Shown piece after piece: positions 15,298 to 23,070 of a DNA stretch of 53,240 bases. The notes beneath the pieces are model-generated. The model was not told the DNA's origin. It did not search any database and saw nothing but the letters and a program-made list of their open reading frames with translations. Each line of letters starts with the position of its first letter. Position 1 is the first letter of the stretch. Source of the stretch: DATEOR01 sp035698665 (GTDB lineage Bacteria > Actinomycetota > Thermoleophilia > Gaiellales > Gaiellaceae); the NCBI GenBank assembly GCA_035698665.1, contig DASSBN010000045.1:1-53240 (forward strand). The letters are read 5' to 3'. A program made the translations under genes and the position numbers.

Positions 15298-16587
15298 ATG
15301 TCCGCCGACTGTGAGCTCGTAGGCAACGCCGCCCGGGACGGAGACCTCGCCTGGGTGCGGCTCACCGTGTCCGGGCAGCGGATCGAATCCGCGCACGGCG
15401 AAGGAGCCGGCGTCGGCGAGCTCCTCCGAGAGGTCGAGGGGCGAACCCTCTTGGAGGCTGCTTCGGTTCCCGGCGAGCGCCTCGCGGCCGACGCCCTGCA
15501 CGACGCGCTCGGGCCGGCCGTCGCCGCGGCGCCGAGGGCGGAGCGCGTCGCCGTGGCGATGAGCGGCGGCGTCGACAGCGCCGTGGCGCTCCTCCGCGTG
15601 CGCGATGCCGGCCACGAGCCGGTCGGCGTGACGCTGCGGCTGTGGACCGATCCGGCGGGGAAGGACTCCGAGCGCGTTTGCTGCTCCCCGGCTTCCGTGA
15701 TCGCAGCGCGCGAGGCGTGCCAGGCGCTCGGCTTCCCGCACGTCACGTTGGATCTCCGCGAGCCGTTCCTGAAGGCGGTCGTCGATCCGTTCGTCCGCGG
15801 TTACGCACGGGGCGAGACGCCGAATCCCTGTGTTCGCTGCAACGGAGGCTTCCGCTTCGGCGCGCTCCTCGCGTTCGCGAAGCGGATCGGCGCGGCGCGG
15901 CTCGCGACCGGCCATTACGCCCGCATCGCCGAGCACCGCGGCCGTCTGCTCGTCGCGCGCGGCACGGATCCCGCGAAGGACCAGTCCTACATGCTCGCCC
16001 GCGTCGATCCACGCTTCCTCGCACGGCTCTGGTTCCCGCTCGGCGCGCAGTCGAAGGACGAGACGCGCGCCGAGGCGCGCGATGCGGGCCTCGCAGCCGC
16101 GACGCGTCCCGAGAGCCAGGAGGCCTGCTTCCTCGCCGGGGACGACTATCGCGCCTTCCTGGCGCGCCACGGCCTCGAGAGCAGAGAGGGGCCGGTGCTC
16201 GATGCCGACGGCCGGGAGCTCGGTCGCCACGACGGCTACTGGCGCTTCACCCCGGGCCAGCGGCGCGGGCTCGGCGTCGCCACGGGAGAGGCCGTCTACG
16301 CGCTTCGCACCGATCCGCAGACGAACGCCGTCTTCGTCGGCACGCGGGAGGCGCTCGCCCGCCGAGAGGTCAGTTCGAGGACGGGGAGGCTCTTCGTGCC
16401 CGCCGAGCGCGTCGAGGCGAAGCTTCGGTACCGCTCTCCGGCCGGCGCCGCGACGGTCACGCAGCTCGCGCGCGGTTTCCGGCTCACGCTCGACGAGCCC
16501 GCGTACGGCGTCGCGGTCGGGCAGGCGGCAGTGCTCTACGAGGACGATGCGGTCGTCGGCGCCGGCCTCATCTCGGCTTCACGTTGA
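15298..16587 (+). CDS. mnmA: tRNA 2-thiouridylase MnmA with IscU-like N-terminal domain
   Basis: 429 residues, about 70 more than usual. The C-terminal part is standard MnmA, which thiolates U34 of Lys, Glu and Gln tRNAs: PP-loop SGGVDS (89-94), catalytic Cys178 in NPCVRCN, second Cys277 in SQEACFL, and GHYARI. Residues 1-75 look like a degenerate IscU/NifU scaffold: VGNAARDGD sits where IscU has GNPxCGD, followed by VRLTVSGQRIESAH and VEGRTLLEAASVPGERLAADAL. All three scaffold cysteines are gone. The ATG lies 3 bases after the 6S RNA T-run, with no evident promoter or Shine-Dalgarno sequence of its own. Confidence 0.9.
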   Translation: MSADCELVGNAARDGDLAWVRLTVSGQRIESAHGEGAGVGELLREVEGRTLLEAASVPGERLAADALHDALGPAVAAAPRAERVAVAMSGGVDSAVALLRVRDAGHEPVGVTLRLWTDPAGKDSERVCCSPASVIAAREACQALGFPHVTLDLREPFLKAVVDPFVRGYARGETPNPCVRCNGGFRFGALLAFAKRIGAARLATGHYARIAEHRGRLLVARGTDPAKDQSYMLARVDPRFLARLWFPLGAQSKDETRAEARDAGLAAATRPESQEACFLAGDDYRAFLARHGLESREGPVLDADGRELGRHDGYWRFTPGQRRGLGVATGEAVYALRTDPQTNAVFVGTREALARREVSSRTGRLFVPAERVEAKLRYRSPAGAATVTQLARGFRLTLDEPAYGVAVGQAAVLYEDDAVVGAGLISASR

Positions 16588-16589
16588 TC

Positions 16590-16595
16590 TAGGAT
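16590..16595 (+). promoter_or_regulatory. -10 box TAGGAT, leaderless DUF948 gene
   Basis: TAGGAT ends 7 nt before the TTG start at 16603; no Shine-Dalgarno sequence. Confidence 0.6.
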
Positions 16596-16602
16596 CGTCT
16601 CC

Positions 16603-17067
16603 TTGCCTCTCGCCGACCTGAGCACCCTCGACGTCCTGTGGATCGCGCTGAGCGTCTTCCTCGTCGTCGTCGGTCTCGGGCTCGCGCTCGTCCTTTTCAA
16701 CCTGAGCGGAACCGTTCGGCGCCTTACTTCGTTCATCCAAGGGCTGGAAAAAGAAGTCCTCCCCGTCATCAACAAAGCCGGAGGAACCGTCGACCGCGTG
16801 AATGCTCAGCTGGACAAGGTTGATCGCGTCACCGACAGCGCCGTCGATGCTGCTGACAGCGTCGACACGGCCGTGCGAGCGGTCTCGCTCGCGATCACAC
16901 GGCCGGTGCAGAAGCTCTCGGGCCTCTTCGAGGGCGTCTCGAAAGGCTTCGCCGCCTTCAGGGTCTCCCGCGACCCGCGGCAGGCCCGCGACGTCGCCAA
17001 GAAGGCCGCTGCACGGCGCGAACAGGAGATCGCGGACGAGCTCGAGCACGGCGCTGAGGGACCGTGA
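16603..17067 (+). CDS. DUF948 family membrane-anchored protein
   Basis: 154 residues, TTG start. One N-terminal membrane helix (about 11-33) is followed by an amphipathic helical region (40-125) with the regular VDRVNAQLDKVDRVTDSAVDAADSVDTA pattern seen in DUF948/YtxG general-stress proteins. The C-terminus is charged. Molecular function unknown. It is the first gene of a three-gene unit with an RsbW-like protein and a SigB/F-type sigma factor, so a link to the stress response is likely. The TGA stop overlaps the GTG start of the next gene. Confidence 0.75.
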   Translation: MPLADLSTLDVLWIALSVFLVVVGLGLALVLFNLSGTVRRLTSFIQGLEKEVLPVINKAGGTVDRVNAQLDKVDRVTDSAVDAADSVDTAVRAVSLAITRPVQKLSGLFEGVSKGFAAFRVSRDPRQARDVAKKAAARREQEIADELEHGAEGP

Positions 17068-17465
17068 CGCACGCGATCGAGCTCCGCATCCCGACCCAGC
17101 GCCCCTTCCACGGGGTCGCTCGCCTCGTGGTCGGCGGCCTTGCGGCGCGCCACGATCTCTCCTACGAGGCCCTCGAGGACCTGCAGCTCGCGCTGGTCAC
17201 CGTCCTCGAAGGCGAGAACTACCCCGCGAAGGACGAGGTCGCCGTCGAGCTTCGAGTCTCCGACGACTCGATCGAGATGGTCATCGGGCCGCTGAACGGC
17301 GACCGCGTGCGGAGAGACCTCGACTCCTCCGGTGAGGAGCTCGGGCTCGGGAGGCTTCTCGCTACCCTCGTCGAGGACGCAGAGGTCGAGGCGCGCGAGG
17401 ACGGCGACTGGCTTCGACTCGTCAAGCGCGTGCGCGGAATCAAACCGGCCGGGGCCAATGCCTGA
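17064..17465 (+). CDS. RsbW/SpoIIAB-like regulator with degenerate ATP site
   Basis: 133 residues, single GHKL-type domain. The fold pattern and position immediately before a SigB/F sigma gene point to an anti-sigma factor. The G2-like block ELGLGRLLATLVEDAEV near residue 92 is kept. The N-box region DLQLALVTVLEGENY lacks the Glu and Asn that bind Mg-ATP (Thr and Gly occupy those places), and the G1 box D-x-G-x-G reads GPLNGD. It therefore may not be a kinase. GTG start overlaps the DUF948 stop, and its own end overlaps the sigma gene start by 8 bases. Confidence 0.75.
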   Translation: MTHAIELRIPTQRPFHGVARLVVGGLAARHDLSYEALEDLQLALVTVLEGENYPAKDEVAVELRVSDDSIEMVIGPLNGDRVRRDLDSSGEELGLGRLLATLVEDAEVEAREDGDWLRLVKRVRGIKPAGANA

Positions 17466-18234
17466 GAAAAAGAACGACAAGGAGCTGCTGCGCGCCTATC
17501 ACCACCGCGGCGACACCGAGGCGCGCGAGCAGCTGATCGAGCAGTACCTGCCGCTCGTCCGCTCGCTGGCCCGGCGCTACTCCTATCGCGGCGAGCAGCT
17601 GGAGGACCTCGTGCAGGTCGGCTGCATCGGCCTCATCAAGGCGATCGACCGCTTCGACGTCGACCGCGGCGTCGAGCTGACCACGTACGCGACGCCGAAC
17701 ATCATCGGCGAGATCAAGCGCCACTTCCGCGACAAGGGCTGGTCGATCCGCGTACCGCGCGGCCTCCAGGAGCTGAACGTGCGCCTGTCGCACCTCCTCG
17801 AGGAGCTGACCGTCCAGCTCGAGCGCTCGCCGACGATCCCCGAGCTGGCCAAGGCGGCCGGGGTCGACGAGGAAGACGTCCTCGAGGCCCTTGAAAGCGG
17901 ACAGGCCTACGCCACGCTGTCGCTCTCTGCGCCGAGCGGGGGAGACGACGACTCGGACCTCGACCCGCTCGAGTCGCTGGGCACGATCGAGCACGAGTAC
18001 GAGGTGAGCGAGGACCGCGCCGTGCTCGCACCCGGTCTCGCCGCGCTCGACGAGCGTGAGCGGCGGATTCTCCACCTGCGCTTCTTCGAGGGCCTCACGC
18101 AGTCGCAGATCGCCCAACAGGTGGGGATCTCCCAGATGCACGTCTCGCGCCTCATTCGGCGCTCCCTCGAGAAGATGCGCGACGAGATCGTCACCGAGGA
18201 AGAGCCCCGCCGCGCCTCCGAGAGCCGCCGGTAA
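17458..18234 (+). CDS. SigB/SigF/SigG-family RNA polymerase sigma factor
   Basis: 258 residues. Region 2 includes LVRSLARRYSYRGEQLEDLVQVGCIGLIKAIDRFD and VELTTYATPNIIGEIKRHFRD, the -10 recognition helix. Region 3 follows (SIRVPRGLQELN, about 105-175). Region 4 helix-turn-helix is GLTQSQIAQQVGISQMHVSRLIRRSLEKM near 220-248. This is the alternative stress/sporulation-type sigma group controlled by RsbW-like antagonists. The ATG at 17458 overlaps the 3' end of the RsbW-like gene, which fixes the start. No anti-anti-sigma (RsbV) gene is present in the window. Confidence 0.92.
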   Translation: MPEKKNDKELLRAYHHRGDTEAREQLIEQYLPLVRSLARRYSYRGEQLEDLVQVGCIGLIKAIDRFDVDRGVELTTYATPNIIGEIKRHFRDKGWSIRVPRGLQELNVRLSHLLEELTVQLERSPTIPELAKAAGVDEEDVLEALESGQAYATLSLSAPSGGDDDSDLDPLESLGTIEHEYEVSEDRAVLAPGLAALDERERRILHLRFFEGLTQSQIAQQVGISQMHVSRLIRRSLEKMRDEIVTEEEPRRASESRR

Positions 18235-18241
18235 CCCAGCG

Positions 18242-18247
18242 TAGAAT
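18242..18247 (+). promoter_or_regulatory. -10 box TAGAAT, leaderless alaS
   Basis: TAGAAT ends 7 nt before the alaS ATG at 18255. No Shine-Dalgarno sequence, and no recognisable -35 element about 17 nt upstream. Confidence 0.6.
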
Positions 18248-18254
18248 CGGGCAC

Positions 18255-20801
18255 ATGCGCACCTCCGCGGAGCTTCGGGAGGGCTTCCTCTCCTACTTCG
18301 AGTCCAAGGGCCACAAGCGGCTGCCCTCGTGGCCGCTCGTTCCGCGCCCCGAGGACACTTCGACGCTCCTCACGTCCGCGGGGATGCAGCCGCAGATGCC
18401 CTACTTCCTCGGGCGCGAGGAGCCTCCGGCGCTGCTCACGACCACCGCCCAGAAGTGCTTCCGCACGCCGGACATCGACGAGGTCGGGCTCGACGGCCAC
18501 CACCTCACGTTCTTCGAGATGCTCGGGAACTTCTCGTTCGGCCAGTACTTCAAGCAGGGCGCGATCGAGTACGCGACCGAGTTCATCCAGGACCACCTCG
18601 GGCTCGAATGGGAGCGGATCTGGGCGACCGTCCACGCCGGCGACCCCGGGCTCGAGCTCGGCGAGGACGAGGTCGCGGTCGGGCACTGGCTCGAGGTCGG
18701 CGTCCCCCGCGAGCGCATCGTCGCGCTTCCGAGCAGCGAGAACTTCTGGTCGGTCGGCGGCCCAGGCCCGTGCGGCCCCGATTCGGAGATCTACTACGAC
18801 TGGGGCGAGGAGTACGGCTGCGGGGATCCGGGTTGTGCGCCCGCGTGCCCGCGCTGCGACCGCTTCCTCGAGTTCTGGAACCTCGTCTTCATGGAGTACG
18901 AGCTCAGGCCGGACGGGACGCTGACGCCGCTGCCACAGCAGAACGTCGACACCGGGATGGGCCTCGAGCGCCTCTCCGCCATCATGCAGCGCGTCCCGTC
19001 GCGGTCTGTGTACGAGACCGACGGCTACCAGGCGATCATGGCCTGGATCGAAGAGGAGAGTGGCGTCTCGTGGGATGAAAACGAGACGGCGACGAAGGCC
19101 CACCGCGTTCTCGCCGACCACGGGCGCGGCATGACGTGCCTCGTCGGCGACGGCGTCGTGCCCTCCAACGAGGGGCGCGGCTACGTCCTCCGCCGCATCA
19201 TCCGCCGCGCGGTCCAGCAGGCGCGGAAGATCGGGCTCGACGATCTCTGGCGCCTGTCCGACGTCGTCGTCGAGCAGATGGGCCAGTGGTACCCGGAGCT
19301 CGAGGCGAACCGGCAGTCGATCCAGGAGGTCCTGCGCGCCGAGGAGGAGCGCTTCTCCGAGACGCTCGCGCGGGGAATGAAGCTCTTCGAGGAGGTCGCG
19401 GCGCGCGGCGACATCTCCGGTGACGACGCCTTCACGCTCACGGCGACGTACGGCTTCCCGATCGAGCTGACCGTCGAGCTCGCGCGCGAGCGCGGTCTCG
19501 CCGTGGACGAGGACGGGTTCAAGGGCCTGATGGAGGAGCACCGCGAGATCTCGCGCGCGGGCGGCGAGAAGAGCGAGCTGCAGCGCGCCGGCGAGTTCGC
19601 CCGTGAGGCGGGCTTCGAGACAGAGTTCGTCGGCTGGGAGAAGACCGAGGTGCTCACGCAGATCGGCGCGCTCGAGGAGCTCGGGGACGGCACGTTTCTC
19701 GCCAAGCTGCGCGAATCGCCGTTCTATCCGGACGGAGGCGGCCAGGTCTCGGATCAGGGCTGGATCGAGGCCGACGGGAAGCGCGCCGAGCTCACGGGCG
19801 CGTTCCGCTTCGGCGAGGACCAGGCGCTTCTCTTTCGCGGCGAGGGCTTCTCGGCCGGCGACCGGGTCAAGGCGTCGGTGCCCTGGAAGGTGCGCTTCCC
19901 GACGATGGCCAACCACACCGCGACGCATCTCCTCCACAAGGCGCTGCAGGAGGCGCTCGGCGACCACGTGCGCCAGGCGGGCTCGGCGGTCCGGCCAGAC
20001 AAGCTCCGCTTCGATTTCACGCATCCCCAGGCGCTCACCCAGGAGGAGCGCGAGCGCGTGGAGGAGATCGTCAACGAGCGCGTCTTCGAGAACCTCCCCG
20101 TGCACACGTTCCTGACGCCGATCGAGGAGGCGAGGAAGCTCGGCGCGATGATGCTCTTCGGCGAGAAGTACGGGGAGGTCGTCCGCGTCGTCGAGGTTCC
20201 CGGCTTCTCGCGTGAGCTCTGCGGCGGCACGCACGTGCGCTCGACCGCTGAGATCGGGCCCTTCGCCATCCTCTCGGAAGGCTCCGTCGGCTCGGGCGTG
20301 CGGCGGATCGAGGCCGTCACCTCCGGCGAGGCCTTCGCCTACCTCCGCGCCCAGACGGAGGAGGCGAGCGAGCTTCGCTCCAAGCTCGAGCAGGCGCGCA
20401 AGGACGCGAAGAAGAAGCCGGAGGCGACCGCGGGTCCCGAGGTCGTCGCCGAGCGACGGAATCAGGCGGGCGGGGTGGAGGTGATCGTCATGGAGCTCGG
20501 GGAGTCGAATCCCGATGCCATGCTCGAGCTCTCCGACCGGCTGAAGCAGCAGCACGCGCCCGCGGCGGTGGTGCTCGGCGCGCGCGAGGACGGGCGCGTC
20601 CATCTCGTCGTCAACCTCGACCGGTCGCTCGAGGAGCGCGGGCTCGACGCCGTCGCACTCATTCGCGAGGCCGCGGCGCTGATGGGCGGCGGGGGCGGAG
20701 GCCGGCCGACGATGGCCCGCGCCGGCGGGCGCGATCCCGAGAAGCTCCCCGACGCGCTGGCGCAGGCGGAGAAGGCGCTGATCGCCGCCCTCTCCGGCTA
20801 G
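18255..20801 (+). CDS. alaS: Alanyl-tRNA synthetase
   Basis: 848 residues. Catalytic class II core at 1-240 (TSAGMQPQMPYFLG, CFRTPDIDEVG, FFEMLGNFSFG, GPGPCGPDSEIYY), with a Cys cluster YGCGDPGCAPACPRCDRFLEFWNLVFMEY near 195. The editing domain has HTATHLLH near 553 and CGGTHV near 655, the metal site that clears Ser- and Gly-tRNA-Ala. The C-terminal C-Ala domain ends with GGGGGGRPTMARAGG. First gene of alaS-ruvX-mltG-aroE, the same order as in mycobacteria. The ATG follows a TAGAAT box by 7 nt, so the mRNA is likely leaderless. Confidence 0.97.
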   Translation: MRTSAELREGFLSYFESKGHKRLPSWPLVPRPEDTSTLLTSAGMQPQMPYFLGREEPPALLTTTAQKCFRTPDIDEVGLDGHHLTFFEMLGNFSFGQYFKQGAIEYATEFIQDHLGLEWERIWATVHAGDPGLELGEDEVAVGHWLEVGVPRERIVALPSSENFWSVGGPGPCGPDSEIYYDWGEEYGCGDPGCAPACPRCDRFLEFWNLVFMEYELRPDGTLTPLPQQNVDTGMGLERLSAIMQRVPSRSVYETDGYQAIMAWIEEESGVSWDENETATKAHRVLADHGRGMTCLVGDGVVPSNEGRGYVLRRIIRRAVQQARKIGLDDLWRLSDVVVEQMGQWYPELEANRQSIQEVLRAEEERFSETLARGMKLFEEVAARGDISGDDAFTLTATYGFPIELTVELARERGLAVDEDGFKGLMEEHREISRAGGEKSELQRAGEFAREAGFETEFVGWEKTEVLTQIGALEELGDGTFLAKLRESPFYPDGGGQVSDQGWIEADGKRAELTGAFRFGEDQALLFRGEGFSAGDRVKASVPWKVRFPTMANHTATHLLHKALQEALGDHVRQAGSAVRPDKLRFDFTHPQALTQEERERVEEIVNERVFENLPVHTFLTPIEEARKLGAMMLFGEKYGEVVRVVEVPGFSRELCGGTHVRSTAEIGPFAILSEGSVGSGVRRIEAVTSGEAFAYLRAQTEEASELRSKLEQARKDAKKKPEATAGPEVVAERRNQAGGVEVIVMELGESNPDAMLELSDRLKQQHAPAAVVLGAREDGRVHLVVNLDRSLEERGLDAVALIREAAALMGGGGGGRPTMARAGGRDPEKLPDALAQAEKALIAALSG

Positions 20802-20810
20802 CGCTCCAAC

Positions 20811-20816
20811 TAGACT
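20811..20816 (+). promoter_or_regulatory. -10 box TAGACT, leaderless ruvX
   Basis: TAGACT ends 9 nt before the GTG at 20826, in the 24-base gap after alaS. Confidence 0.55.
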
Positions 20817-20825
20817 GGCCCGCCT

Positions 20826-21221
20826 GTGAAGGTGCTCGCCCTCGACTACGGCTCGGCGCGGACCGGCGTCGCCGTATCGGATCCGACCGGCACCCTGGCG
20901 AGACCGCTCGAGGTCGTTGAGAACGCTCGGACGTCCGCAGGTCTCAGAAAGCTCGCGGAGCTCGTCGAGCGCGAAGCGGTCGAGCGCATCGTCGTCGGGC
21001 TGCCCGTGACCCTTCGCGGGGAGCGTGGCGCGCAGGCGGAGGAGACGGAGGCGTTCGTTTCCGCCTTGCGAGGGATCACGGACGTGCCGATAGAGACCTT
21101 CGACGAGCGCTTCACGACGAAGCTGGCAGAGGCGCAGCCGTCCGATGCGCCGCCCGACGCCGTGGCGGCAGCACACCTCCTTTCGACCTATCTGGAATGG
21201 AAGAGCGCCCTCCCGAGATAA
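20826..21221 (+). CDS. ruvX: Holliday junction resolvase-like protein RuvX/YqgF
   Basis: 131 residues, RNase H-like fold of the YqgF family, implicated in 16S rRNA 5'-end processing and possibly Holliday-junction cleavage. Motifs: LALDYGSARTGVAVSDP at the N-terminus with the first catalytic Asp, IVVGLPVTLRGERG near 58, ETFDERFTTKLAE near 96, and the final PDAVAAAHLLSTYLE with the last Asp. GTG start after a TAGACT box. The 3' end overlaps mltG by 25 bases in another frame, so the two are tightly coupled. Confidence 0.93.
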   Translation: MKVLALDYGSARTGVAVSDPTGTLARPLEVVENARTSAGLRKLAELVEREAVERIVVGLPVTLRGERGAQAEETEAFVSALRGITDVPIETFDERFTTKLAEAQPSDAPPDAVAAAHLLSTYLEWKSALPR

Positions 21222-22117
21222 GACGACACCGGCAGGCGTCCTCCGCCACGCGCGCGCTTGCCGCACTCGGCGGTGTGATCCTCGGAGTCGGGGTGCTCGC
21301 GGCCATCGCGTTCGCAGTCATCGGACGAGACAGCGGCGCGAGCTCCAACCCGGCGACCCAGTCCGCGACGACCACCGGCCCGCCGCCCAAGCCCGTCCTC
21401 CGCATCGTCTTTCCCGAGGGCTTCACGCGCGTCGAGATGGCCAACCGCATCACGGCAGTGAACAAGATCGCCGAGGACAAGCGGCACATCACGCCCAAGC
21501 TCTCCGAGAAGGAGTACCTGCGGCTGACGAAGGCGACCGACCCTCCGAAGGGGTTTCCCAAGAACGTGCCGAACCTCGAGGGCTTCCTCTTCCCGGCCAC
21601 GTACGACTTCACCGAGGACACGACGACGAAAGAGCTCATGAACGACCAGCTCGAGGCGTTCGATCGCAACTGGGGCGAGATCGACATGAAGTACGCGGCG
21701 TCGAAGAACCTCGACCCGTACGACGTGCTCATCATCGCCTCGATGATCGAGAAGGAGGTGCAGGTTCCGAAGGAGCGCCCGCTCGTCGCCGCGGTCATCT
21801 ACAACCGGCTGCACCTCGGCATGCCACTCGGCATCGACGCCACCATCCGCTACGGCCTCGACATCCCGCCGACGCAGGCCATTCTCCAGAGCCAGCTGGA
21901 GACGCCGTCGCCCTACAACACGCGCTGTCCAAGTTGCACGGGGCTTCCCCCGACCCCGATCGGGAACCCGGGGCTCGCGTCCATGCAGGCGGCTGCGCAC
22001 CCTTCGAAGGTCGATTACCTCTACTTCGTGCGCAAGGCCGACTGCAAGAGCCACTTCTTCACGGCGAGCGAAGAGGAGTTCAACAACTATCCGCGCGGCG
22101 GGCTGAACTGCGGTTGA
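21197..22117 (+). CDS. mltG: Endolytic murein transglycosylase MltG
   Basis: 306 residues. Cuts nascent glycan strands at the outer face of the membrane and so limits their length. Short cytoplasmic N-terminus, one membrane helix (about 20-42), Ser/Thr/Pro linker, then the YceG domain. Catalytic Glu185 lies in IIASMIEKEV, followed by RPLVAAVIYNRL, LGIDATIRYGL and PTPIGNPGLASMQAAAHP. Unusual: the YNT...GLPP loop contains CPSC (YNTRCPSCTGLPP), and two further Cys lie near the C-terminus (KADCKS, LNCG), which could form disulfides outside the cell. Starts inside ruvX; its stop overlaps the TTG of aroE. Confidence 0.93.
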   Translation: MEERPPEIRRHRQASSATRALAALGGVILGVGVLAAIAFAVIGRDSGASSNPATQSATTTGPPPKPVLRIVFPEGFTRVEMANRITAVNKIAEDKRHITPKLSEKEYLRLTKATDPPKGFPKNVPNLEGFLFPATYDFTEDTTTKELMNDQLEAFDRNWGEIDMKYAASKNLDPYDVLIIASMIEKEVQVPKERPLVAAVIYNRLHLGMPLGIDATIRYGLDIPPTQAILQSQLETPSPYNTRCPSCTGLPPTPIGNPGLASMQAAAHPSKVDYLYFVRKADCKSHFFTASEEEFNNYPRGGLNCG

Positions 22118-22920
22118 CGATCGGCGGCGCGACCCGGCTCGTGGGCCTGATCGGCGATCCGGTCGAGCACTCGCTGTCGCCGCTCATGCAGAACGCCGCG
22201 TTCGCCGCGGTCGCGCTCGACTGGGCCTACGTGCCGCTGCACGTGAAGCGCGAGGGGCTCGAGGAGGCCGTCGCGGGGCTCGAGGCGCTCGGGTTCGCCG
22301 GAGCGAACGTCACGATTCCGCACAAGACGGCCGTCGTCGGCTACTGCGACGAGCTGGACGACGTCGCCGCCCGGGCCGGCTCGGTGAACACGCTCGTCGT
22401 CACGGACGGCCGCATCCTCGGCTCGAGCACGGACGGCCCCGCTGTCGTCGGGCTCGTCGCTGCGAGCGGAGCGCGCGTGCTCGTGCTCGGCGCGGGTGGG
22501 GGAGCCCAGGCCGTGGCGACGTCGCTCCTCGACGCGGGCGCAGTGGAGCTCGTCGTCGCGGCGCGGGACGAGGAGCGTGCCCACGCCCTGGTCGTCCGGC
22601 TGCGCACGCTCTTTCCCGAACGAGAGGTCTCCGCCGAGACCGCGTGGCCGCCGCCCGCTGGGGAGGCGACGCTTCTCGTCAACGCGACGCCGATTCGCGA
22701 CGAGGTGCTCGTCGAGCCCTCGTCCCGGCAGCAGGTCGTCGACCTCGCGTACAGGCAGGACCGCTCCGAGACAGCATTCCTCTCCGCCGCGAAGGAGGCG
22801 GGCTGCGCGCGCGTGGTCGACGGGCTCGACGTTCTGCTCGCTCAAGGCGCCGCGTCCTTCGAGCGCTGGACCGGCATGGAGGCCCCCGTGGGCGTCATGC
22901 GCGCCGCGCTCGCGCGCTGA
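22114..22920 (+). CDS. aroE: Shikimate dehydrogenase
   Basis: 268 residues, usual length. NADPH-dependent reduction of 3-dehydroshikimate to shikimate. Substrate-binding N-terminus has GDPVEHSLSPLMQNAAF (Ser/Ser pair) and ANVTIPHK with the catalytic Lys; then DELDDVAARAGSVNTL, the glycine-rich LVLGAGGGAQAVA, LVNATP, and the C-terminal GLDVLLAQGAASFERWTG. The start is the TTG at 22114, which overlaps the mltG stop as TTGA; no other start codon gives a complete N-terminus. It closes the alaS-ruvX-mltG-aroE cluster, and other shikimate genes follow beyond the response regulator. Confidence 0.95.
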   Translation: MTIGGATRLVGLIGDPVEHSLSPLMQNAAFAAVALDWAYVPLHVKREGLEEAVAGLEALGFAGANVTIPHKTAVVGYCDELDDVAARAGSVNTLVVTDGRILGSSTDGPAVVGLVAASGARVLVLGAGGGAQAVATSLLDAGAVELVVAARDEERAHALVVRLRTLFPEREVSAETAWPPPAGEATLLVNATPIRDEVLVEPSSRQQVVDLAYRQDRSETAFLSAAKEAGCARVVDGLDVLLAQGAASFERWTGMEAPVGVMRAALAR

Positions 22921-22931
22921 AGGCCGAGTAC

Positions 22932-22965
22932 CCGGTCTCGAGGTACGACGAAAGCCTGAGACCGG
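22932..22965 (+). other. Strong hairpin upstream of response regulator
   Basis: CCGGTCTC (22932-22939) and GAGACCGG (22958-22965) are perfect 8-bp arms, extended by AGG/CCT inside (22941-22943 with 22955-22957, one bulged G) around an 11-nt loop. It sits in the 150-base gap between aroE and the regulator. With no T-run it looks more like a structured leader than a terminator. The rest of the gap holds smaller repeats (GGG-TTGAA-CCC near 23004) and TTAG-containing tracts near 23021-23040 that may include a promoter. Confidence 0.45.
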
Positions 22966-23070
22966 TAGGGGATTTCCAGCAGAGTCGTAAGACCACTCCA
23001 GCAGGGTTGAACCCGGAGTCGTTAGGCGTTAGAACTGTTACGGGCGGACGTTCGGGGTCGGGAGGCTGGC

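Noticed and set aside
17907..21266. Very long open frame on the minus strand (over 1,000 codons) opposite alaS, and many similar antisense frames
   Set aside because: High GC leaves few stops in antisense frames. The opposing plus-strand genes have full family motifs; the antisense translations are Arg/Ala/Gly/Glu-rich with no recognisable domain.
22932..22980. Possible c-di-GMP (GEMM-I) riboswitch, because of GACGAAAGCCT and CCGGTAGG strings
   Set aside because: The GACGCAAAGCC core is imperfect and the other conserved GEMM segments are missing, so only a generic hairpin is reported.
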